64,000 nt of DNA from Bacteroidaceae bacterium. Lineage in GTDB: Bacteria > Bacteroidota > Bacteroidia > Bacteroidales > Bacteroidaceae. Below, piece after piece: positions 58,281 through 64,000 of this stretch (within the stretch, counting starts at the first letter, position 1; each line of letters begins with the position of its first letter). The notes beneath the pieces are model-generated. The model did not search any database, was not told the origin of the DNA, and saw nothing but the letters and a program-made list of their open reading frames with translations. Made by a program: the position numbers and the translations under genes. The stretch covers positions 1-64,000 of the forward strand of contig JAFRQD010000001.1 in NCBI GenBank assembly GCA_017428785.1. Direction: 5' to 3'.

Positions 58281-59513
58281 ATGATCAACGAAAAAGAAAA
58301 CTGGAGAGACAAGTTCTCCGAAGAGAGCGGAGGCCGCCGAGAGGGCTATCGTCCGCAGGGTAACAACGAAGGTTATAATGGCTACGGACGTCCGATGCGC
58401 CCCCGCTACAACCGTCCATCCTACAACGGCAATCAAGGCCAGGGAGGCTATCAGCCTCGTCCTCGCTACAACCATGAAGGCGGCTATCAGCAGAGAGAAG
58501 GCTATCAGCCACGCGAAGGCGGCTATCGTCCAAGATACAATAATAATAATGGCGAAGGCGGATACCAATCTCGTCCGAGATATAACAATAACAACGGCGA
58601 AGGCGGCTATCGTCCTCGCTACAATCGCGAAGGCGGCTACCAGCAGAGAGAAGGCGGCTACCAGCCACGCGAAGGTTACTCTCCCAAAGGGGGAGGCAGA
58701 GGCGCCTACCGTCCTCGCACCCAAGGCTACAATCCCCATGCCAAGTACAGCCTCAAGAAGCAAATCGAGTATAAGGAAGCAAACTATGATCCCGAGGCAC
58801 CAATCCGCCTGAACAAGTACCTCGCAAATGCAGGAGTCTGCTCTCGCCGTGAGGCAGACGACTTCATTGCGGCTGGCGTCGTAAAGGTCAATGGCGAGAT
58901 TGTCACAGAGCTCGGCACCAAGGTGAAGCGCTCGGATGCAGTCCTCTTCCACGACCAATTGGTAAACATCGAGAAGAAGGTTTACATCCTCCTCAACAAG
59001 CCCAAGGATTATGTCACTACAAGCGACGACCCCCAGAACCGCAAGACGGTAATGGACCTTGTGAAGGGTGCTTGTCGCGAACGCATCTATCCGGTAGGCC
59101 GCCTCGACAGAAACACTACCGGCGTGCTCCTGCTCACGAATGATGGCGAGCTGGCCACCAAGCTGACGCACCCTCAGTTCCTCAAGAAGAAGATATACCA
59201 TGTGTTCCTCGACAAGAATGTTACCGCAGCCGACATGCGGCAAATAGCAGATGGCATAGAGCTTGAGGACGGCGAGATTCATGCAGATGCCATCGACTAT
59301 GCCAGCGAGACAGACCGCAAGCAGGTGGGCATCGAGATTCACAGCGGAAAGAACCGCATCGTGCGTCGCATCTTCGAGCATCTCGGCTACAAGGTCACCA
59401 AACTCGACCGCGTTTACTTTGCAGGCCTGACCAAGAAGAATGTCCGTCGAGGCGACTGGCGTTTCCTCACCGAGCAAGAGGTTAACATGCTGAGGATGGG
59501 GGCGTTTGAATAG
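58281..59513 (+). CDS. rluB: RluB/RsuA-type rRNA pseudouridine synthase with Gly/Tyr/Arg-rich N-terminus
   Basis: The protein has 410 residues. The first about 165 are a disordered repeat region built from GGYQ(P/Q)R(E), GGYRPRYN and GEGGY units. An S4 RNA-binding domain follows (IRLNKYLANAGVCSRREADDFIAAG, about 172-230). The catalytic domain then has YPVGRLDRNTTGVLLLTNDGEL with the catalytic Asp. It isomerises a uridine in 23S or 16S rRNA. The N-terminal extension is common in Bacteroidota members and probably binds RNA. A palindromic unit (58672-58695) sits in the extension. It is cotranscribed with purB. Confidence 0.92.
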   Translation: MINEKENWRDKFSEESGGRREGYRPQGNNEGYNGYGRPMRPRYNRPSYNGNQGQGGYQPRPRYNHEGGYQQREGYQPREGGYRPRYNNNNGEGGYQSRPRYNNNNGEGGYRPRYNREGGYQQREGGYQPREGYSPKGGGRGAYRPRTQGYNPHAKYSLKKQIEYKEANYDPEAPIRLNKYLANAGVCSRREADDFIAAGVVKVNGEIVTELGTKVKRSDAVLFHDQLVNIEKKVYILLNKPKDYVTTSDDPQNRKTVMDLVKGACRERIYPVGRLDRNTTGVLLLTNDGELATKLTHPQFLKKKIYHVFLDKNVTAADMRQIADGIELEDGEIHADAIDYASETDRKQVGIEIHSGKNRIVRRIFEHLGYKVTKLDRVYFAGLTKKNVRRGDWRFLTEQEVNMLRMGAFE

Positions 59514-59556
59514 TTCAGAGTTTAAAGTTTAGAGTTTAGTGTTTAGAGTTAAGAGT
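59511..59556. repeat. GTTTAGAG heptamer repeat upstream of asnS
   Basis: Five or six imperfect copies of (G)TTTAGAG/TTTAAAG between the rluB stop and the asnS ATG at 59563. The region lacks a TAnnTTTG promoter, so asnS may depend on the purB transcript. Confidence 0.6.
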
Positions 59557-59562
59557 TATTAT

Positions 59563-61002
59563 ATGAAACGTACTAAAGTTATTGATGCTCTGAAGAGCAC
59601 AGCATACGGGAGCGAAATCTGCGTAAAAGGTTGGGTTCGCTCAAAGCGTGGCAGTAAAGGCATTTTCTTCATTGCCCTGAACGATGGTTCGACAATCAAG
59701 AACATTCAGATTGTGGGCGACGATGCCAATTTCGACGAGGAGACGCTGAAGCGCATCACTACGGGGGCTTGCCTCAGCGTAGTGGGCAAACTCGTGGAGA
59801 GCCCCGCTGCCGGACAGGCAAGCGAGGTGCAGGCCACATCCATCGAGATTCTGGGCGACTGCGACAACACCTATCCTCTGCAGAAGAAAGGGGCAAGTTG
59901 GGAATACCTCCGCACGGTGGCTCATCTGCGTCCACGCACCAACACCTTCGGAGCCATCCTGCGCATCCGTCACAACATGGCGATGGCCATCCACACTTAC
60001 TTCCACGAGCATGGTTACTTCTACTTCCACACGCCGCTCATCACGGCTTCGGATTGCGAAGGCGCAGGCAACATGTTCCAGGTGACGACCAAGAACCTCT
60101 ATGACCTCAAGAAGGACGAGCAAGGCAAGATAATCTACGACGACGATTTCTTTGGCGAGCAGACTTCCCTGACCGTCAGCGGTCAGCTTGAGGGCGAGCT
60201 TGGCGCAACGGCTCTCGGTGCCATCTACACTTTCGGCCCCACCTTCAGGGCTGAGAACAGCAACACGCCCCGCCATCTTGCCGAGTTCTGGATGATTGAG
60301 CCTGAGGTGGCGTTTCTCGATCAGGAGGAGCTGATGGACCTCGAGGAGGACTTCATCAAGTACTGCGTTAAGTGGGCTTTGGACAACTGCAAGGACGACC
60401 TTGAGTTCCTCAACAAGATGATCGACAAGACCCTCATCGAGCGTCTGGAAGGCGTGCTGAAGGAGACCTTCGTCCGCCTGCCTTATACCGAAGGCATCCG
60501 CATCCTGCAGGAGGCAAAGGCGAACGGCAAGAAGTTCGAGTTCCCCTGCGAATGGGGCGACGACCTTGCCAGCGAGCACGAGCGCTACCTCGTGGAGGAA
60601 CACTTCAAGAAGCCCGTCATCATGACCGACTATCCGCGTTCCTTCAAGTCCTTCTACATGAAGCAGAATCAAGAGACGGCCGACGGCGGCAGCGTTGGCT
60701 ACAAGGGCGCCGTTGCTCCTGGCCCGACGATGCAGGGCACCGATGTGCTCTTCCCATCCATCGGCGAGATTATCGGCGGTTCTGTCCGCGAGGAGAACTA
60801 CGACAAGCTGATGGCAGAGGTGGACCGCCGCGGCATGGACCTGACGCACCTCTGGTGGTATCTCGACACCCGCAAGTACGGCTCATGCCCGCATGCAGGC
60901 TTCGGCCTCGGCTTCGAGAGGCTCATCCTCTTCGTCACAGGCATGCAGAACATACGCGACGTCATTCCGTTCCCAAGGACACCTCGCAACGCCGAGTTCT
61001 AA
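59563..61002 (+). CDS. asnS: Asparaginyl-tRNA synthetase
   Basis: A 480-residue class IIb synthetase. The N-terminal OB-fold has [34 protein letters not shown]. Class II motif 2 is [26 protein letters not shown] and motif 3 is [34 protein letters not shown]. The latter is the AsnS-type ending and distinguishes it from AspS. The start ATG at 59563 is preferred over a reading to 59539 inside the heptamer repeats. Confidence 0.97.
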   Translation: MKRTKVIDALKSTAYGSEICVKGWVRSKRGSKGIFFIALNDGSTIKNIQIVGDDANFDEETLKRITTGACLSVVGKLVESPAAGQASEVQATSIEILGDCDNTYPLQKKGASWEYLRTVAHLRPRTNTFGAILRIRHNMAMAIHTYFHEHGYFYFHTPLITASDCEGAGNMFQVTTKNLYDLKKDEQGKIIYDDDFFGEQTSLTVSGQLEGELGATALGAIYTFGPTFRAENSNTPRHLAEFWMIEPEVAFLDQEELMDLEEDFIKYCVKWALDNCKDDLEFLNKMIDKTLIERLEGVLKETFVRLPYTEGIRILQEAKANGKKFEFPCEWGDDLASEHERYLVEEHFKKPVIMTDYPRSFKSFYMKQNQETADGGSVGYKGAVAPGPTMQGTDVLFPSIGEIIGGSVREENYDKLMAEVDRRGMDLTHLWWYLDTRKYGSCPHAGFGLGFERLILFVTGMQNIRDVIPFPRTPRNAEF

Positions 61003-61006
61003 AAAC

Positions 61007-61041
61007 AATAAAGCACACAGCCTTGAGTTGTGTGCTTTATT
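61007..61041. terminator. Bidirectional terminator between asnS and the convergent small gene
   Basis: A perfect 13-bp stem AATAAAGCACACA/TGTGTGCTTTATT around a 9-base loop, with T-rich sequence after it and A-run before it. It serves asnS (+) and the 100-residue gene (-), whose last codons it overlaps. Confidence 0.85.
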
Positions 61042-61339
61042 CTTTCTGGTCCGTATGAGAGTGTTCGCGGATTAGCTCGTCTATTTTTGGGGGAAGCTCA
61101 TGCTTCTCTACCTTACGGATGGTTCTTCTCAGGTTCCACTTGCTGGCTCTTTCCGAGATGGTGACCGAGTGTGAGGCTTTGCCGTTTCTGTGGACATACT
61201 TCAGCGTCCACTTCAGGTCGTACACTGTGTCCTGATAGATCTCACAGCTTCTGGACATGAGAACTTTCTTGTGTGGCCCGACCTTCTTGTCGCCAGACCA
61301 TATCTTGAGGAATATGTTGTTTAAGAATGTATCGAACAT
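61037..61339 (-). CDS. Small protein of unknown function (100 residues)
   Basis: Not a family that I recognise. It is basic, with a central segment YDLKWTLKYVHRNGKASHSVTI that looks like two beta strands, and a charged helix RRTIRKVEKHELPPKIDELIREHSHTDQKE. Support for it as a real gene comes from a full-consensus promoter at 61357-61387 and a terminator at its end. Confidence 0.65.
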   Translation of the reverse strand: MFDTFLNNIFLKIWSGDKKVGPHKKVLMSRSCEIYQDTVYDLKWTLKYVHRNGKASHSVTISERASKWNLRRTIRKVEKHELPPKIDELIREHSHTDQKE

Positions 61340-61356
61340 CCTCGCTATTTTTACCG

Positions 61357-61387
61357 CAAAGTTAGCAAAAATTCGCCAAACTTCAAA
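61357..61387 (-). promoter_or_regulatory. Promoter of the 100-residue protein gene
   Basis: On the minus strand TTTG (plus 61384-61387), a 19-bp spacer and TAACTTTGC (plus 61356-61364). The ATG at 61339 follows 17 bp after the -7 element. Confidence 0.8.
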
Positions 61388-61720
61388 TAATAACGGGCAA
61401 TAAATGGAGTTAAATGTCCCGATTTGACAGAAAATGCTTCAATTTAGCTCGTCAAGTCCCATGAAATGGGGCTTTTCGGCTTATGTGGAGCCTCGTTTTC
61501 GGCCCCCTTGTGCGAGCCTTCAAAACGCCGCGTGCGGCGATGGCAATCCCCGCGTGCGGCGATGGGCATTTCCGCGTGCGGCGTTGGGCATCGCCGCAGC
61601 CGGCGTTTTCAACCCCTCCATAAGGGCAGGAAAAACCTGTTACAAAGAATCCCCGAAACGCCTTTGCGAATCGGGGATTCCCTATGTTCTGTCAGTCAGA
61701 CAATGGGATGGACCGGAAGT
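61388..61720. other. Intergenic stretch holding a 22-bp array
   Basis: No coding sequence is supported. It holds array E at 61527-61614. CATGAAATGGGGC and AAAACCTGTTACAAAGAATCCCCGAAACGCC around it are only weakly like the ends of the ~360-bp element. Confidence 0.5.
61527..61614 (+). repeat. 22-bp tandem array E (4 units)
   Basis: Units start at 61527, 61549, 61571 and 61593. The first three share CCGCGTGCGGCG(A/T)TGG(G)CA, so this is the most homogeneous GC-rich array. Confidence 0.75.
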
Positions 61721-61879
61721 TTATTCTTCGTTGCCCCAAATGTCCCAGGCATCGTCTTCTTTTGTCAATGCCTTGTCTCCGCTAACGGTTGTGCCGCTGA
61801 TGATAGGCAGACTCTCTGCAAGCATCTGAGCTGCCTCAGCCTCTTCAATCTTAATTGCAGGTGCTAAATACTTCTTCAT
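61721..61879 (-). CDS. Small acidic protein (52 residues)
   Basis: ATG at 61879, TAA at 61721-61723. It starts MKKYLAPAIKIEEAEAAQML, continues AESLPIISGTTVSGDKALTK and ends EDDAWDIWGNEE. The pattern MKKYxxPxIxxxExE... followed by LxxSLP and an acidic Trp-containing end recalls a class of short Bacteroidota ORFs found near secreted-protein genes. This is from general familiarity and not verified. It lies 113 bp downstream of the large secreted gene. Codon use and the clean start support it. Confidence 0.6.
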   Translation of the reverse strand: MKKYLAPAIKIEEAEAAQMLAESLPIISGTTVSGDKALTKEDDAWDIWGNEE

Positions 61880-61992
61880 ATTGATATATTATATTATTAT
61901 TATATTAATAATGTAGTAACCTCCTCCTTCTTCCTCCTTGCGGGGCGACAGGGTGTTGCCCCCGTCGCTCCGAAGGGAAAGAGTTGGTTTTT

Positions 61993-64000
61993 TTACTTCA
62001 GCACTTTCTTGCCGTTGACGATGTTCACGCCATTCATAGCCTTGCCCATGCGCTGGCCGGCGAGGTTGAAGATAATCTCGTCTTTCTCGTTGGCAAAGAT
62101 GCCAGAGATAGCGGTGGGATCATCATCCTCAACAGGATAGAAGGGCTTAACGCTGCCACCGTCTTCACCCAGGTAGAGATAACCCTTACGAGCTGGGATG
62201 ATGGAACCTGCTCTTGCCTTGTAGAAGCCTAAGCCTTCTTCGCCGTCAGCAAGTACATACTGGCTACCGTCGGCCTCCAATGGGGCGTAAGTGGGATACA
62301 GGTTGTTTCCGGGAATGTAAAGCTCATTCATTCCTTCTGCACGAGCCACTTCGTATGTGCCGGCTGCTTCAGCCTTCACGATAACTGCTTGGCCAACGGG
62401 AACACGGGTAACAGGGATGAGACGAACAGCTGTCAAGGCCTCATTCACCTGAGCGGCATAAGCGGTAACCTCAGCACCAGTGAAGTCAACATCGATAGGA
62501 GCAACATAAGTTGCATACAGCATGTCGGTGACTTTTACGCTGAAGTCGAATGCAGGATTCTCTGCCCAAACGATGTTGGACTCATGGCGTTCGTCACCAC
62601 CGCGGTAGATGGTCTGGATGCCCACCTTTTCCCAGCAGCCGATCTCAGCAGCACTCTGGTTGAAGTACAGCTTGTTGTTGTAGATGTCATAATTGTCAGA
62701 GAAGGTGTAAGGAATCTCATCCATAGACTCTTCCAGCAATGTGTATTCCTCGGGATACAATGTCAGAAGCTCTTCGGTATTATACTTCTTCACATATACC
62801 TTGTAAGATGTCTTGGAGGCAAGAATAGGATTGCCATCTACATCAACGAGAGGAATGTTGAATTCAACCATAGGATACTTAACATCAACAGTCGCAACCT
62901 CAAGAATCTCAGGATCAGCAGGAGTGGCAGCCACATCGGGAATCAACCTCAGTACCATGCCCTGATACCAGTGCCAGTAGTTGTTAATCTCACGACGGTC
63001 GGCATTGACGAAGATGTCCTGTTCGCTGGTCAGAGTGTTAGCCTCTGGATCATAGACGAACCTAACGTCATCGAGGAGCAAATTCTCCTCCTCATCGAAG
63101 GTAATAGATGTCAGGAAGAGATTCACATCCACATACTGATAAGCCTCATAGTCAATGTACTCATGCGTGCCGAAGAATGTGCTGTAAGGAATGGTGACAG
63201 TGTTGTCGGCATCGAGTGTACCCATTACCCAAGCTTCGGGCAGTTCGGGGCAAAGGCCCTGGATGTAAACCTGAGTGCCGTCTTCACCCTCAACGGTGTA
63301 GAAACCTACCTGAGCGGGAGCACTGTAATCATTGGCCTCATAAGTCTCTTCTGAAATAGGCTCACCCGTTTCCTCATCGACTTCTGCAGGATAGTAGTAT
63401 ATCTCAGTAGCTTCGACTAACCATTCAGCAGACTCGAGGTCATCGGGAGCAACGGTCTCAACCATAGGAGGCAGCTGCTTGATGGCAACAGTAACGTTGA
63501 TGCTGTTGATCTGCGTGTTGCCGCTCACCCATTTGCCTGTTTCCTCATTGAAGTAGCCAACAGCGAACTCTACAGTCTGAGCGTTGCCAGTCCATGTTGC
63601 TTGCTTTGCATTTGCATCATCTGTAATCTCACCAGAATCAGCAAAGACATTGCCGGCATTGTTGCTGCCGCCCCAGTTCTTGGAATTGTAGTTGAATACG
63701 ATGTTGGTGATGTAGTAACCATCGGGAACGTCGAATGTCATAGTGCCGCTATAAATGCGCAGCTGAGGACCTGCAGAAGTGCTCCAGAAGCGGTTAGGTG
63801 TGTTGCATCTGCTATCAGCGGGAGTGATGGTCAGTGTGATGTCACTCGCTGTGAATACCTGGTCTTCCTTGAAGTCGCCGTCGTTAACGCCTGTAGCAGA
63901 AGTTGGCACATCCATTGTGTTGAAGTTGAAGGTAGCGTCATACGACTTCAGAGTGCCAATTATGCTGCCTGCCTTATACCATTTGTAGTATGAAATGCTT
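61993..64000 (-). CDS. Secreted protein with type IX-like tail, 5' end beyond the window
   Basis: At least 668 residues. The frame is open to the right edge without a start in proper context (SISYYKWYKAGSIIG... precedes the first Met at 63915), so the N-terminus is missing. Visible parts are a beta-rich segment with PQLRIYSGTMTFDVPDGYYITNIVFNYN, several further beta domains with Asp/Glu/Tyr-rich sequence (about 200-480) and a C-terminal GIFANEKDEIIFNLAGQRMGKAMNGVNIVNGKKVLK, the same tail type as the LRR and adhesin proteins. No catalytic motif is recognised. Confidence 0.8.
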   Translation of the reverse strand, partial: SISYYKWYKAGSIIGTLKSYDATFNFNTMDVPTSATGVNDGDFKEDQVFTASDITLTITPADSRCNTPNRFWSTSAGPQLRIYSGTMTFDVPDGYYITNIVFNYNSKNWGGSNNAGNVFADSGEITDDANAKQATWTGNAQTVEFAVGYFNEETGKWVSGNTQINSINVTVAIKQLPPMVETVAPDDLESAEWLVEATEIYYYPAEVDEETGEPISEETYEANDYSAPAQVGFYTVEGEDGTQVYIQGLCPELPEAWVMGTLDADNTVTIPYSTFFGTHEYIDYEAYQYVDVNLFLTSITFDEEENLLLDDVRFVYDPEANTLTSEQDIFVNADRREINNYWHWYQGMVLRLIPDVAATPADPEILEVATVDVKYPMVEFNIPLVDVDGNPILASKTSYKVYVKKYNTEELLTLYPEEYTLLEESMDEIPYTFSDNYDIYNNKLYFNQSAAEIGCWEKVGIQTIYRGGDERHESNIVWAENPAFDFSVKVTDMLYATYVAPIDVDFTGAEVTAYAAQVNEALTAVRLIPVTRVPVGQAVIVKAEAAGTYEVARAEGMNELYIPGNNLYPTYAPLEADGSQYVLADGEEGLGFYKARAGSIIPARKGYLYLGEDGGSVKPFYPVEDDDPTAISGIFANEKDEIIFNLAGQRMGKAMNGVNIVNGKKVLK

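Noticed and set aside
57003..59477. An 824-codon open frame on the minus strand opposite purB and rluB
   Set aside because: It runs across two strongly supported plus-strand genes with perfect family motifs. The translation is low-complexity (Val/Ala/Leu-rich) where it opposes the GYR repeats and shows no known domain. Such frames arise from codon bias.
1..64000. tRNA, rRNA, riboswitch or replication-origin features
   Set aside because: Intergenic stretches were read on both strands. No tRNA T-loop/anticodon pattern, rRNA segment, recognisable riboswitch core or DnaA-box cluster was seen. A covariance-model scan would be needed to exclude divergent RNAs.

Overview
The window looks like a chromosomal segment of a member of the Bacteroidota, most likely Prevotellaceae. 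The evidence is direct. Many genes are preceded by the Bacteroidales promoter form (TTTG, about 19-20 bp, then TAnnTTTG). Several secreted proteins end in type IX-like tails (LAGQR...GxNIVxGKK). There are also FISUMP-type and BspA-like LRR surface proteins and a glycan-foraging gene set. No rRNA, tRNA, CRISPR array or prophage was recognised.

Layout. 0-2 kb: an ABC-F ATPase. 2.4-5 kb: a secreted Ig-like/FISUMP repeat protein. 5.2-15.9 kb: a minus-strand run relA-like, S9 peptidase, GH5 glycosidase, mutS2, tcdA with gaps of only 30-46 bp. 16.3-18.8 kb: a complete IS21-family element (istA/istB). 18.85-23.3 kb: a Nudix (NrtR/AraR-like) regulator with two candidate operators, a minus-strand flavodoxin/acetyltransferase/SnoaL-like cluster, a divergent AraC regulator and a GNAT. 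23.4-25.8 kb: a secreted sialidase. 25.9-27.7 kb: carbonic anhydrase, DUF4250, glycerate kinase. 28.2-32.4 kb: an AT-richer accessory island with a GIY-YIG/DUF4268 protein, a small secreted protein, a PD-(D/E)XK plus DUF2075 NTPase and a lipoprotein. 32.5-36.4 kb: GH20 and GH89 exo-glycosidases. 37.3-39.5 kb: map and tsaD. 39.5-50.8 kb: a sialic acid block with an AGE-type epimerase, a NanM-like propeller fused to a sodium/solute symporter, an LRR protein, a Gfo/Idh/MocA protein, a two-domain sialate O-acetylesterase and N-acetylneuraminate lyase. 51.6-55.7 kb: a 1359-residue secreted adhesin-like protein. 56.9-61 kb: purB, an rluB-like pseudouridine synthase, asnS. 61-64 kb: a small conserved-looking protein, a 52-residue ORF and a secreted protein cut by the right edge.

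How the genes fit together. The sialidase, esterase, GH20, GH89, symporter, lyase and epimerase form a coherent route. It would trim O-acetylated sialylated host glycans, import sialic acid, cleave it to ManNAc plus pyruvate and epimerise ManNAc to GlcNAc. The pieces are spread over about 27 kb and are interrupted by housekeeping genes.

The most unusual content is non-coding. (1) A family of degenerate tandem arrays with a 22-bp period occurs at seven intergenic loci, the best being 11 units in perfect phase (27801-28042). (2) At three to five of these loci the array sits inside a conserved element of about 360 bp. (3) A 285-bp MITE-like element with terminal inverted repeats occurs twice. 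(4) Short GC-rich palindromic repeats have been inserted in frame into conserved genes (tcdA, mutS2, S9 peptidase, tsaD, the symporter, nanA, nanS). This resembles Rickettsia palindromic elements in behaviour.
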